Notes: generated by a model not told the origin, from the letters alone. 64,000 nt of DNA from Anticarsia gemmatalis (GCF_050436995.1 NC_134763.1:8923001-8987000); one strand, 5' to 3'. Shown: positions 1-12,245, counted from the stretch's first letter. Made by a program: numbers and translations.

Positions 1-639
1 TTTTCATAGAACCATATTTTTCGATATCAATGACACAGGCAAACAAACTGATGGATCCAAAAACATATCTATAAGAAACATCTACTAGAAGGTAGATTTT
101 ATCTTTACAAGTTGATTTTGTCTCATTTTTCCTTTTATCCGGGCCGCACGGTTATCCGGCCTACGGTTTTTCTTCAGATTTCAGAGTGATTTGAGAAAAT
201 ATTGAAGGTGTTAGGAATAATATCCTTCGGTTTCGCGAAAATAAACTTTATTTGTAAGTAAAACAGCTTATTATCGCTCGTTTTATTATTGAGACGTTTT
301 CGGAACGGATTTGCTGGAAATAAATATTTGTGACGCTTTTATTTTTGCTAGTGTTACGAAATAATACTCTGCCTGTTATAGCGATTGAGAAGAGAAAAAT
401 AGCGTGGATATGAATAGTTACTTATCAATTTACAGTTACGTCTCTTACGATCTACACAAGTAAAAATATACAATGTTTTGAGACTGTTATCTATAAAACG
501 TAGACCCTCTTAATCGTAACGGGTTACATGGTTATTATTATAAGGGGATATACTTAACCTAGATTTAGCTTGACGTTTCGTTAAGTGGCCATCGTAGTAA
601 GTTTATAGAAATGAAACGTTTCTGGACATTACTTTCTTG

Positions 640-742
640 ATTTATGTCCCACTGCTGGGCAAGGGTCTCTTCTTGTAATGAGGGAGTGGTTCGTCTTTAG
701 TCGATCACACTGCCAAGTACTGGTTGGGGAGTTTGCATACGA
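640..742 (+). repeat. dispersed 'cccactgctgggcaagg' repeat, copy 1
   Basis: Starts with 'tcccactgctgggcaagggt' and runs through 'aatgagggagtgg' to 'gtactggttggggagt'. Degenerate copies of the same consensus occur near 45310, 46913, 47804 and 60186, in both orientations. I recall this as a very common lepidopteran repeat derived from a LINE 3' end; that origin is from memory. Seen directly: multiple copies sharing the same order of words. Confidence 0.6.
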
Positions 743-1364
743 TCAAGAACTTAACATTTTAAAGTTTGTTAAAGTTTATTTTCTTACAAGACTATGATGC
801 TTACTAACAACAAATTTTAACTAATTGAAGACCAAAATAACTGAGTAGAACAGACATACAATAAACTTAGTACAAAGTTCCACGATATTCACTTGACGTA
901 GGTTGGTGTGAGCCTCTGAGGAAATCAGGTCTAGTTCATGCCCCGTCAGAGCAGAGAGTAGCCTCAATGTATTAGACAGGTACAAACTTAGCTTCGAACA
1001 TGTTGGAGATTATTTTTAGAACAAATCTTCAATTTATTTAGTTTAGACTTTATTTTGTATGATAGGATATATAGATTGTCAGATATTGTTATTTAAGGGG
1101 CTGGGTAAAAGTGATTTATAGACCAAGATTGAAATTATTTTTTTCAAAGTATCTCTCGTATGCATAAAACGTTATAGTTAGTATTATAGAAATTCCCTTG
1201 CCATACGCAATACAGCATTGTAGTTAGTTTTAAGGTAAAAAATATACTTGCCATATTTTCTATTCTAAGCTTGGATTAATAAAAAAAAGAGCAGGTTGTC
1301 AATTCGTCGGTAATTTTTGTGTTGTTTTTCTTACAATAAAATTATGTTGAACTTTCAAATGTTT

Positions 1365-1450
1365 CATGAGGTAGTTAACTCTTGTACAAAAACAACTTCC
1401 AATCTTTCAGAGATGAGGTAGTTGACTTTGTACAAAAAAAAACTGATATA
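1365..1450 (+). repeat. imperfect direct duplication of about 48 bp
   Basis: The words 'atgaggtagttaactcttgt' and 'atgaggtagttgactttgta' start 48 bp apart, and each is followed by an 'acaaaaa' run. This is a small local tandem duplication with substitutions. No gene is apparent. Confidence 0.6.
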
Positions 1451-1689
1451 AACTTCAAACTATCTATAAATCAAGTTTTGATGCAAGAACGATTAAGTTT
1501 TTCTGATAATGTACTCCCAGTAGACCACGAAGTTTGTAGTATTTTAAACTTTCGTACTAAAGTTGCAGAGTATAAAAGCTTTCGAAGAATAAATATAGCG
1601 AATACTTTTTTTTTTAGAAAAATAATACAGTTTCTTATTCTCATAATTGGTTTGAATAAATAATACTGAACCATGTTTGTAACTCGATT

Positions 1690-1852
1690 CTCTACAATCA
1701 CTGTCAAGTATCGAAAGTTTGACATTTAAAATGTACTGCCAAAATAGTTTCTACTACGCCCGTGAGAGGCATTGATTAGATTTTTATACCAAATTTCTCG
1801 ATAGCTACCTGGTTGTTGATATTCGATATTGGTAGAAAATCGAGCTACTGCT
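1690..1852 (+). mobile_element. MITE family 1, copy 1
   Basis: About 160 bp. The core contains 'gtttgacatttaaaatgtac', 'gagaggca' and 'ttagatttttata', flanked by 'aagtatcga' on the left and 'tattcgata' on the right. The same core recurs at 4136, 9727 and 61755. The copy at 4136 shows the terminal inverted repeat most clearly (AGTATCGACAAAC and its exact complement). No coding capacity, so this is a non-autonomous DNA element; its superfamily is undetermined. Confidence 0.6.
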
Positions 1853-3518
1853 AAACTTACGTAAATAATAAAAAGCTTAAGCCTTCACGTGTAACCGTTT
1901 TCAAAGTAACTGAATACCTACGAATTTAAACGAATTGTGCACAAAATATATTATGAGCTGCTACAATGATAAATGATAGGCTTGATTAGTCTTTTTGGCT
2001 GACAGCACCGTTGTAAAGGTCCCCTCATATTAGCCGACTTGCGGTTTACCGCCTGTATTTCCCAAGAGCGTAATTTGACCGAATTTATTTGGACAAATAA
2101 TGTTATTTTTTGCTGTTTTGTGGATTTTGAGGCTCAGGGATGCGGCATTCGTTTTCATTTGCTGATATTATCTTGGGTACCTAATCCATCTGTTTCAATA
2201 TAAGTAGGATTTGGCGTAAATATTATACGGTTGATTTTTTGGAGGTCTTTTGTAATTCGGTTTGAGGAAATGGATAGAATAGGGAAAATTTTGAAGACTC
2301 TAGGGTAATGTAACAGTTACACGTCTGCTTGTTGTGGTTTAAGTATGTATGTTTTGGAAAATATAAAAATGATGTCAACTTGTGAACGTAATAATTACGT
2401 CATTTATAAGTAATATGTTGAATACAGCCTTAATCTTGATAAATCAACAGACCTTTGTGATCGTACACTTTTAAATGACTGTAATGTAATAAATTATTCA
2501 CTATTGACTAAGACGAAGAATTCAATTCGAGTATATACATTGTATCTTATTTTGATGTTTACAGTCAAGTAATACCACCATTTAAAAGTTATGTAAACAC
2601 ATTCACATACAATACAAGAGTATTATATATTGTTTTGGCTCCGAGCAACGTACCGCATCGATTTTCATGCGAGTGTGAAGGCCCATTAATCTTATTATTG
2701 CGTATTCGGCTCAGGGCGGTCCCAGTTGTTCGTGTGGGGAATTTTCCTGTTTACCACAAATAAACGCTTTTGTTAATATTCCCCACCGGTTGCTCTTACA
2801 CTTTCACTTTTTGGGCATTCCGTTTATAAGCTCCAAATGTTATTTGTGCTTGAGACGACTTGTTATTTTGATACTCTGCGTTTTTGCGAACTTTTTTATA
2901 TAGACTTATGTTATTTTTCCAATAAGGTAAAACCAAGGGTATTCCGACTGTAAAGTCTTAGTTCTGATGAAGATTTCGAGATTGTTTATTTATGATATAA
3001 ATAATATATTATTTATTCATTGGTTAATACAGTTTCATTAGTGTGGGATAAATTGGACGTGCATTTTTAACTCCTGTAAAACAGCAAGTTTTAAAAAGTT
3101 CCTAAATACTCAGACTAGATGATTATCTAGTGATTCCCTTGTAATAAGAAGCTTGTATATTGCCATTTACGGCTCTAACCCCAAACTAATACATAACACA
3201 TACTTACTAACATAAAAAAATCACTACTCATTTAACCATCCCCCATTATATCTTATTAATAACAGAGATTTTCTTTGTTCCATTAAAAAAGGATATAAGG
3301 CGACCTTGTTATAACATAGTAAAGTACTAAACAATTACGCTACGATCCTTCGAGGAAAATAAAATCAAATTACCAACACAAAAAGTAATTAGTCGCAAAC
3401 TATCTTATGTACAGGGTGTTCTGCGAAGAGACCCCTAGCTAGGGGATTGTAATGAATTGATAATGAGTGTTAATTACTTTGCTTATAACAAATGTTATTT
3501 ATTTACTGCCTTTGAAGT

Positions 3519-3692
3519 GAAGTGTATACGGGTGCTGATCATAAGGTCCAACGTTCAATTCCCGGGCAGACAATTTTTTTCCCAATAACATTTAGGAGTC
3601 TGAATATGCTCCTTAGAACCGGTAAAACATTTGCAAATGAAGAAACGCGGCTGTATTTTCATATACCTCTGCCTATACATGCGTGTATAACT
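3519..3692 (+). mobile_element. tRNA-like SINE fragment
   Basis: Contains a degenerate Pol III B-box, 'cgttcaattcccgggcagac', after 'gtgctgatcataaggtcc'. Downstream 'gaagaaacgcggctgtattt' and 'cctctgcctatac' look like the SINE body. The copy is degraded and lacks a clear A-box. It lies only 45 bp upstream of the first recognised PH-gene exon. Confidence 0.45.
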
Positions 3693-3736
3693 GGCATGAT
3701 GTTTAATTAAATTAAATTAAATGTTATTTGTTGCAG

Positions 3737-3784
3737 AACATGGCGCTACACAGATCAAAGGCGGCTACATGCTGCGGTACAAAC
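3737..3784 (+). CDS. PH domain protein, internal exon a (48 nt)
   Basis: Preceded by the acceptor 'ttatttgttgcag' and followed by the donor 'gtaagt'. Two bases finish an upstream codon, then the exon encodes HGATQIKGGYMLRYK, and its last C starts an Arg codon completed at 6912. The pattern K-G-G-Y-M-L followed by basic residues is the first beta strand of a PH domain, a fold that binds phosphoinositides or protein partners at membranes. The frame is set by the join to the next exon: the other two frames give no PH-like peptide. The gene's N-terminus is not in view. I do not recognise the specific gene; an evectin-like or other single-PH protein is possible, but that is a guess from the strand-one pattern. 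Confidence 0.8.
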
Positions 3785-3937
3785 GTAAGTACAAACGTTT
3801 ATTAGATATTAATATACATATACAATAAATTCTTCTGTACATGTGTTTCTACTTCTCTTTAACCTCTTGACTGCTTCGGGAGAAGTGTGTTTTAATGGGT
3901 ATATAGGTAGTTGGCTTAAATAAAATTTATGTAAATT

Positions 3938-4132
3938 GTTTTTTTTTCCCAAAAAAACACAACTTTCGCACTAAGCACTGTGTCGCAGGGACTTTTCCAA
4001 ACATATAAACAACAGACACAAAGTACAACAAAAACAAAACAACTATTTGTTCCGTGTGCAAATCGAACCCACGACCACACTGATGCACTGGTAATGGCGT
4101 GGTGACCACCTTAACCACTGTGCCATGGTTAA
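3938..4132 (-). mobile_element. tRNA-derived SINE family 1, copy 1
   Basis: Read on the minus strand it starts with 'ggcacagtggttaaggtggt' (A-box region) and has the B-box 'gtgggttcgatttgcacac'. It continues with 'tgtctgttgtttatatgttt' and ends in 'gtgcgaaagttgtg' plus a T-rich tail. Five further copies of this family occur in the window (9884, 15976, 41739, 51515, 55838). The tRNA-like head and shared body mark a Pol III-transcribed retroposon rather than a functional tRNA gene. Confidence 0.8.
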
Positions 4133-4135
4133 TCT

Positions 4136-4288
4136 ACCAGTATCGACAAACATGAGAGTTTGACATTTAAAACGCACTGCAAAAATAGTTGCAATGGCGA
4201 CCGTTAGAGGCGCTGCCTGATCAGATTTTTATACAATATTTTTAGATAGGTAGCCGTTTGTCGATACTCGATAGCTGAACAGAATCGC
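4136..4288 (+). mobile_element. MITE family 1, copy 2
   Basis: The best-preserved ends of the family: 'agtatcgacaaac' at 4140 and its exact complement 'gtttgtcgatact' near 4257-4269. The core 'gagtttgacatttaaaacgc' and 'gttagaggcgctg' matches the copies at 1690, 9727 and 61755. It abuts the 5' end of the SINE to its left. Confidence 0.7.
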
Positions 4289-4734
4289 GCTACTAGACCG
4301 TTAGTATTATAGCAGAGTAAGTTTTGATTGTAAAGAGTAATTAAACTTTACAACTGTCTAAATTGTTCCGAAACTCATTTCACTAATAGATAGCTTCAGA
4401 AAGGTACATTTTCAAAGTAATGACTAATTATCGAAACGTTTCTGAGATATTTTATGTAAAATGTTCGTGATTGACATTTTAAGCTACTTATTACGAATTA
4501 TTACAGTTTCACAGCCTTTGGATAAGTGTCGGGTAACTTACCTGATAGATAAAGTAACAGCAAATATATTAAGAACAACTGCAAAACAGGGATAACAACC
4601 ATTTTATTTTTTTTCCGTCTGGTAGATTCGAAAAATATATACTACATTTTCTCCTTATATAATTACGTAACGTAACGTAACGTTGTTTTGCCATATAAAT
4701 TTAAAAAATATATAGTATCAATTACGGGTATAAA

Positions 4735-4862
4735 AATAGATATTAGCCGATTCTCAGACCTACTCAATATGCTCACAAAATTTCATGCGAATTGGTCAAG
4801 CCGTTTCGGATGAATACGGTAACTAACATTGTGACATGGATTTTTTTATATAAGATGTATTT
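4735..4862 (+). repeat. LINE-end-like dispersed repeat
   Basis: Contains 'ccgattctcagacctactca', 'aaaatttcatgcgaattggt' and 'caagccgtttcgg'. I recall this consensus as the 3' end of a common insect LINE, but I see only one copy in the window. Non-coding. Confidence 0.45.
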
Positions 4863-6911
4863 TTTTGTATGTGTATTACAGATACAGTAAGTAGGTTTAC
4901 TATCTAGGTCTCCTAGATGTTTATTAGTGTGGTTAGATTCTAGACAGATATGTCAGCCCGTATTATCCTAACTTTTGAACTGAGTGACTTAAAAACTTTA
5001 GTGACGATGTCTGGTTTACAAAACGCTAAGTTATAAGCTTATAGAGAAGGGTTTAACATTATTTATCTGATGGATAACTTCGATATAAGTAACTTATTCG
5101 GAGAGGTTATCAAATACCATTATAAGAAGTGAAACAAAATGTCTACTTTTACTAATAAGTTATAATTAATTTATACTAGAGCTTTTTCCGCCTTACTTAT
5201 AATTATAGTCGTCGTGTAAGCTCTGTATAATACATAAAGTGGTTTGACTTTTTCATTCATATACAATTACAAAATTGATTAAAAGTAACAAAACGCGAAG
5301 TTTATTTGACAGGCAGTCGTGTAATAGCTACTTTACGTACTAGGAATATGATAACTGTGAATAGAAAATAATGCTAATGTGCTTTTGTTTCTCTATCACA
5401 ATATCGCAGGTAAATTGTAAGATAATTGCTACTAGAGCGGTAGCGGATCCCCGTATGTGACTAATAAGGTTAGTTAGGTTATATTATCAAGCTATTCGTA
5501 ATATAAAAATTATCTTCTTTGCCACTCAAGATTTTTACTTAGTCTAACTTTTCAATGATACTGTCTCCAAACCCTATTTTTCACAAAACCCTTTGAGCGT
5601 AACCGCAGACAAAAAATAGTATTGTATAATACAGCCTTTTTGGAAGGTATTTTGCGAGTCAATAGCGTCCCAAATATCGGGGTATAAAGGGAGCCGAGTT
5701 AATTCTTATTCGTTCAAAACAAACTTATTTTACGACTGTTTGTCAAGGTCACAGTACGTAGGCATTTTTGTGAATGATCCGAACACGTGTAAGAATGGAG
5801 TTGTTTGTTCGACTTACATATTATAATAAGTAACATGTATAGAGGGAATATATTAAAGAAGTATAGTGCTCTTGATGTTATATGTAGTTGTTTTAATATT
5901 AATTTCTCAAAATTGGGTATAGATATCTTAACATAAAACTATAAGAAGTATTAATTTTTTCGTGCGACCGCATCAACTCCATCATACATACATAAAGCTA
6001 GATGTACCCCAACGAGATGTAGGCAGAGGTGATGAATTACACCCCATAATGATATATGTTATTATTGTATGTATTATTGCAAAATATAACGTATTGCTTA
6101 ATATTTTTGGCTGATTAAGGAATATTATGTTGTGCAATATTATGTTTTTGTGCATTAAAATTATTGAATCTGATTGAGCACTGTTACTTTAACTTAAGGG
6201 TGGCTTGAGGTATAAAAATATTTTTTTATTGGAGTCCATTTCCACTTCATGCTGTACACCGATGCCTCGAGCATCAATGTAAACGCCAAAACGCGATGCA
6301 GCATCGCGGCGGTTGTTAAATCGCCCATGCTAAAAGTACCTAGCGTGTGGTCTCCCTATATATGCATCGTCGAGGTGCACCCTTTTTCCAATACGCCACA
6401 CGTGTAACTAAAGTACTTATTAAGTGCAATATAGAAAATGAAACGAATTATAGCTTACACACGCTGCGTTTATATGCGTCTAACTCGACACGAGCAAGAG
6501 GAAATAAGTTCAATTGTTTTATGTTCCGATGTTGCATTTAATAAATTCATTGAAAATTGTATGATACAAAATTGCTAAATGGGGCTTTAATGTGATGAGA
6601 ATTTTAAGATTTACGATAACTTATTTGCTGCCCTGTGACTGTGACCTACGTTACCATCGTAAAGTAGGGCAGTGATAGCTTAAAAACTTTAAATGACAAT
6701 TTTTTGGTTGAGAATTAGAACCAAATTTACGCTCCTTGACTGATGGAGGAGACAGAGACCTTTTGAAATAGAACCGACTCTACTTATTACTAGCCTCTGC
6801 CCACGACACTTCATGCAAGGATACTTTTGTCAAAAAGTAAACAATAACTTTTCCCTTAGACTCCGTACATACTATATGGAATACTGTTATTAATTGTTAT
6901 TTTGTCCTTAG

Positions 6912-6985
6912 GCAAATATCTATGGAACTCGTGGTCAGAAGAATGGGTGGTGCTGTACGACGACTCTACCATGGCGTGGTTTAAG
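6912..6985 (+). CDS. PH domain protein, internal exon b (74 nt)
   Basis: Acceptor 'gtccttag', donor 'gtaagt'. The last C of exon a plus the first GC make Arg. The exon then encodes KYLWNSWSEEWVVL and YDDSTMAWFK, ending exactly on a codon boundary. The W-x3-W-V-V-L-Y-D-D arrangement followed by an aromatic residue and Lys is the classic strand 2-3 core of a PH domain ('K..WFVL..DG.L..YK'). With exons a and c this forms a continuous PH-domain N-terminal half. Codon use is more GC-rich than the flanking intron. Confidence 0.85.
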
Positions 6986-8852
6986 GTAAGTTTTAATTCA
7001 CAAGACATATTGCTGGGTACTTACAAACATGCGCTAATTTGACGAAAACGTTTACGTAAACGTTGTCAAAGTTAGAATAACTTTAAGGTACCGTTATGTA
7101 TCGAGCAGCTTACGTATGAACGCTAAAATAAAGCTGAAAGAAATATCATAACACACACTTATGACACATATGACACTTTCGATAGCCGTCACGAGGTGTT
7201 AGCTTGAAAAGGCAGTACTATCCTATGTGAAGAGCTAACAAGTAACTCACGACAAGTCATTTTTTTCCTAAGCGAGGCGACATTGTAAAACTCCATTAGA
7301 CAGATAGAGTTATAAAATGGTTTATAGAATATCTACCTGTATGTAAAGAGAAAGAGACGCAATATCGCAAAGTAATCTCCCAAGAAGCCTTACAAATGGC
7401 AGCCTTCCTAGCCTCGGAGGAACTTGGTATAGGAAACTAATTAAAATAGTTGCTCGCTTCCGTTTTACATTAATATTTGTGACGATCATTGGAAAGTTTC
7501 TAGCAAAGGTGGCTCGGCTAGTTGCGAAGCTTTTAAGCTCTGTCCACATGTGAGCATTCTGTAGTTAATAGTTCAAAGGTGCTTAGGCAAGTTTTTGGCA
7601 AAAGTGCGATGGGAGAGGCAAAGAAACCTTGTCTGTGCTTATTCCTTTTTGGCTGCTGTTAAAATCTTATAATTTATTTATAAGCCCGTTATAGCTCTAA
7701 GCTGAGTTTTGTAATAGGCAAATATTTGTATTATGCAATATTAGTGCGAGGTAATAGAGGAACAGTCTACCGCCGTTAGAATCACTGATATTTTTATAGT
7801 CTCTTTGAAACGTTGTAATCGTTTTGTAAAGTACTATTAACTTACTAGAAAAATGCTCGAAGGCTTATTATCTGTGGTAGAATAATACATTGGGTTTAGT
7901 GATGATTACAAATAAGTTCCCATGTCCGTACACACCTTAATATTACTAACGGTAGACAGACTTACGGCTGTAATATAAACTTTTAGGTTAGGAACTTACT
8001 TGCTACCAGGCTTTATGTAGAATATACATGTATAGATAGATTGGAACAAAACGGATACCTGCCTAGTGTCTTGGTTGAGACAATGCAAAGGTGGACCTTC
8101 CTCTGAGATCAACTTTAACCTACTCGGTGTAAAAATATCGGCTAATTTAAAAGGACATTAGTTTCCGAGTATTATGTTTCTGTTAACTTTTCTGCGTGGT
8201 GATCCTTTATTCAAATAATAATATTTGAGCTCTATTTTTATTCTTGTAACATTCGCATAATATTTCAAAATTTCATCTTAAATGGATACGTATTTGCGTG
8301 AATTTGGATTGCTGGTATTACAGTTACGAAGAACTATTGAAAAGGCACTAAAAGCTTCAGCTATATATTTTTATTGTTAGCAAAAAAGTACTATAATAAC
8401 ACCACTTTGTTGCTCAATAACGAACAATTCAGTGGCGAGACAAACAAGTATTTTTTTATTAATATTGTTTAGATATCGTCGATTCGGCGAGAAACTTCGC
8501 TCCCACGGGATAAAGGAATTCATATTTAATAGACTTTACGATACAGACCGCATTAAAGTAAATTAAACTCTAGCTTTGTGTAAATAAGGTTCAAATTTCG
8601 TCAGCAATGTGAAGTAAAAGAGCTACCAATGTTTGTTTCAGTGGAATTTCTCAAGACGATGACGTAGAAAAGTTTTATTTTATTGAAAGTGTTATTTGAA
8701 CCGTATCTGGTTTAACAGTATGCATTTTGGAGGTTTAATCAATATCAAAACACGTAGTATTTTCCGCTTTTGTTTCTCGAAGGCAACTACAATATAGTCG
8801 AACAAATATATAGAATTAGTAGTTTTACACGTTTATACTCAATTTCTTTCAA

Positions 8853-8940
8853 ACACGATTTCACAATGCATATACTATGCAATTCATAGTATATGCACAG
8901 GTACTATGAATTGCATAGTATATGCATTGTGAACTCGTGT
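8853..8940. repeat. 39-bp near-perfect inverted repeat with 10-nt loop
   Basis: Left arm 8853-8891 and right arm 8902-8940 are complementary at 38 of 39 positions by eye, with loop 'tatgcacagg'. Each arm also holds a smaller palindrome, 'gcatatactatg' against 'catagtatatgc'. The whole can form a long hairpin or cruciform. Possibly a small foldback MITE; no flanking duplication was identified. Confidence 0.85.
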
Positions 8941-9726
8941 TAAAACATTATTACCTGCAGTGACGAGAGATGAGATATGGATTGTTTTAATACTAATTTA
9001 CCATTTAGTATTTTTGATATGAACGACTTTTACATAACTCAAAACGTAATATACTAAGCCTTGTCGATAGGACTAGATGACGAAACAGGACATTATCAAC
9101 GCAAATAGACACACATTTTGGTCTTCTACCGATACTAAACTATTCTATTATAGTTAACGTGTAAAACAAAACGTATTTCCTTTCGTAACTACTGCTAGAA
9201 TAATTTCTTAGAGAGTCTCTTATTATGTACTCGTATGTATGTAAGAACGACATCCTAAATTAGGGTCGGACATTGTCAACCGACACGATCAGTATGTAAG
9301 TGTCGGATGTCATCATCATTGGGGATCTCGACCCAATATTGTGCGGCTTACAATTGATCCCGGGTGGTGACGTCACGGGGACAAAAAGCGATCGGTTTTG
9401 ATGTCTTACTAAGTTTGGGTCAATGAGAGAGCTTAGTACTAATACCTTTGATACTGTACTTTAGTGATCAGTGTTAAACATTGTGTATCAAGCAGTAAGG
9501 CGTCCTTTATACTGTTTGCGTGTAGTTTTTAATAGGAATAAGATCCTGAAGGAACTAAAGAAAAGTACATTAGCGTGGCAGAATAATATAGAATACGTTT
9601 TTTACCGCGATGAAAAGTTATTTTAAAAACTTCTTCGTCTTGCCTCGGAAGGACTTTTAAAGGATACGAATAAAAAATACAATCTAATGATCTACAAAAC
9701 AGATCTGACAACTGTAGCGCGATCCT

Positions 9727-9882
9727 CTACAATCGCTACTGTCTAATATCGAAAGTTTGACATTTAAAAGGTACTGCCAAAATAGTTCCCGTTGCCCGTT
9801 AGAGGCGCTGATTAGATTTTCATACAAAATTTCTCGATAGCTAGTCGGGTAGTCGATAGAGAATCGAGCTACTGATTTGTGG
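9727..9882 (+). mobile_element. MITE family 1, copy 3
   Basis: Has the family core 'cgaaagtttgacatttaaaa', 'gttagaggcgctgattagat' and 'tctcgatagcta', with terminal 'ctaatatcga' and 'tcgatagagaatcgagct'. It lies directly beside a SINE family 1 copy on its right; copy 2 has a SINE on its left. Confidence 0.65.
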
Positions 9883-9883
9883 G

Positions 9884-9980
9884 TCTCACAAATAGTTTTC
9901 TTGTCTAGGAAACGAATAAACCACCCTCGCGTGGCGAGATTGTGGCATGGTGGCCAATTAAGCCACTGCACCACAAACGT
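9884..9980 (-). mobile_element. tRNA-derived SINE family 1, truncated copy
   Basis: On the minus strand it reads 'gtgcagtggcttaattggcc' and then a degenerate B-box, 'gtggtttattcgtttcc'. It ends near 'ttgtgagacccaca', so most of the body and tail are missing. Confidence 0.6.
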
Positions 9981-10145
9981 TGAAAAGCTTGTATACATGG
10001 TCTTCAAAGCATAAACGTCTAAAGCATAGATCAGTCGTTCAGTGATATTTGTATACGACACATGACAAGCACAATAGGATTAAATCAGTTCATTTGTTAG
10101 ATAATCGCATTGCGATGCTACTGGGATTACTGCGAACAAACTAGC

Positions 10146-10568
10146 ATGTTCCTAGAAGAGGGTGACAATGGGGAGGTATCGCAATATACGGCATATTTCT
10201 CTCCTAGGTTTGATATTGACTTCACACCGGCGCGACGCAGTGCTTATAAAAATTTCGATGGACATTTTTATACTTTTATGGCCAGGAGAGTGGTTTTATA
10301 CAAATTTCTGGAAGAAAACTTGTTCGACAACCAAGTAGTTGTCCAAGAGGGTGTAAATTTGAATGAAAAGCTGATCAGCGTCCGTAGGCTGTTACGTCAA
10401 AACTATATTTTTCATGTAACTTTAAATGTCAAACGTTTCCTACGGTTGGCGTTAGATAGGCGGAAGGTAGTAAAAACACTAACCAAAACCCCTTTACAGC
10501 ATGTTTTTGAGAGAAAACATGTTATGCCGAACCCACGCAACTCAGACACACACGACACACAAAAATAA
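10146..10568 (+). CDS. unrecognised intact ORF, 140 aa from first ATG
   Basis: Open from the stop at 10098 to TAA at 10568; the first ATG is at 10146. The peptide starts MFLEEGDNGEVSQ, is rich in aromatic and charged residues (YFSPRFDIDFTP, HFYTFMARRVV), and has a basic C-terminal part (LALDRRKVVKTL). There is no Cys cluster, signal peptide or membrane helix. It looks more protein-like than the random ORFs nearby and is somewhat more GC-rich than its surroundings. I do not recognise a family. It could be an exon with read-through, a fragment of an unknown mobile or viral element, or a chance ORF. No splice-site pair clearly delimits it. Confidence 0.3.
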   Translation: MFLEEGDNGEVSQYTAYFSPRFDIDFTPARRSAYKNFDGHFYTFMARRVVLYKFLEENLFDNQVVVQEGVNLNEKLISVRRLLRQNYIFHVTLNVKRFLRLALDRRKVVKTLTKTPLQHVFERKHVMPNPRNSDTHDTQK

Positions 10569-12245
10569 GAAGTATCAAACGCCGCGCCGGCGTAAACGAA
10601 AAACTTAACTTGAAGATTTGTAAGAAACATGCATTGTTCAGAAACCAAATTTTATTATCATGAAAAATATTATCAGAAGCACAAAGTCAAGGGCAAAAAC
10701 AAGTTAAAAATAACTAAAAGTATATAGTCTGAAATGCTGCTGCGTCAGTTTTCACAAACTCACGAACACACTTGAACAATTTTAATGGATTTTAATCGCA
10801 ATTCTGAAAGACATTTTCTCTCAAGATAAAGAATTTTTATTCTACTAAAACGAATTGTTACTACGCTTTATATAAACTGAGTTAAGCCCGAAATGATTTA
10901 TATTACAGCTCCTACGTTTATAAAAGTATTAAGGGAATAAAAAAGATAATCTATTGCCTTTTTAAAAGATTATTTTTAAATAAACTGGTCTAGTTATATT
11001 GCTGTCTAGCTTTACATTATTTATATTTAGCTCGTAAATGTTAAACTGAAATACTTTTAGACAAGTTGTTGGGACCTATTTTCTTGTAAACTGTTTAAAC
11101 CTATACTTTATTAGTGTTTAAAACGCAAAAGTAACTATTTCTTTTCATAACGCATTTACTAACCTAATGTAACTCTCGAACTGTTCAACTATTTTGCTTA
11201 GCTGTCGAAAAAAACTTAGGACCAAGGCAAAGGCATTTTCAAATAAATAAATATCATTGGATAACTCACACAGGGTCATTTGATTCGAAACTAAGCAGAT
11301 CTTGTACTATGCTAACCAATTGATAAGCATACTTATCTACTTCAAAAACATACTTATATAGATAAACTGATGACCAGGCTCAGAAAAAATACTTTTTTGT
11401 GAGAAAAGCCACGGGCAATATCAACATACATAGATCGTGTACTACTATAATAGTAAAATTAACTTTTATAGTATTCATCAATACATATTTGATTCTCAAT
11501 ACGTAGGCATAGTCATCCGAGATTCTGAATAAGCTCTATATTTATCCAAAAATCTTTTATCCCTCTCTTATATTCAATAACAGAGCAAGATAAAGTGATA
11601 CAATAACAAGTTTTGTTTGTAATAACAACAGAAGGGACGGCCATTACTTATTCAATGGCAAATGAAGCGATCTGTTCAATAATATTATTGGAACAGGTGC
11701 TTCTAATAATATTGACGTGAACAAACTTATATGTATCGATAATAATAGAATTCATTATATCTGTAATTTATATTTGTGTTAGAAATCAGAATTTACTTTA
11801 TTATGCGGCCTTAAACATATAGCCCACGTTTGATTTCGATTTATCAATATCGTATTAGAAGTTTAGTTCTGAAAGCCTAAAAGAAAGAAAGAGAGGCTTT
11901 TGAATATTACTACTAAGCTATATCTAAAGTTATTGACATATTAACACGGGATAGAAGTACTGTATTACCGTATTCTATAGTGCTAAAGGCCCTTCCTTTC
12001 CACCGACCTGGAAACGTACAACACAAGAAACAACACACGTATTTGATCAACAAAGGTTTGAGGGAACCTCAGAGGGAGTGTCTGAGGGCCGACTCGACGG
12101 TATAAGTGCGTCATATAGTGGTCCTCACCTCTCCTCTCCGTATAACGAGCGCTTCACACCACAGAAATACCGCTAGGAATTGACATTGTGGACATGGTTA
12201 TTGTTTGTTAAGACCACTTTTAAAAGTGTTTATGTTATTGTCTAG

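Larger units (their letters stand above)
1..3736. other. non-coding stretch upstream of first recognised PH-gene exon
   Basis: AT-rich sequence without a convincing coding region. The first recognised exon at 3737 starts in the middle of a codon, so at least one earlier coding exon exists, but I could not pick it out here and it may lie before the window. The stretch holds the dispersed repeats listed separately: a LINE-end fragment near 640, a short duplication near 1365, a MITE near 1690 and a tRNA-like SINE piece near 3519. A somewhat more GC-rich block at about 2640-2830 is unexplained. Confidence 0.6.
3785..6911 (+). other. PH-gene intron (about 3.1 kb)
   Basis: Runs from the donor 'gtaagt' after exon a to the acceptor 'tttgtccttag' before exon b. 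Contains a minus-strand SINE, a MITE and a LINE-end repeat (listed separately). The rest is AT-rich without recognisable coding sequence. Confidence 0.7.
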
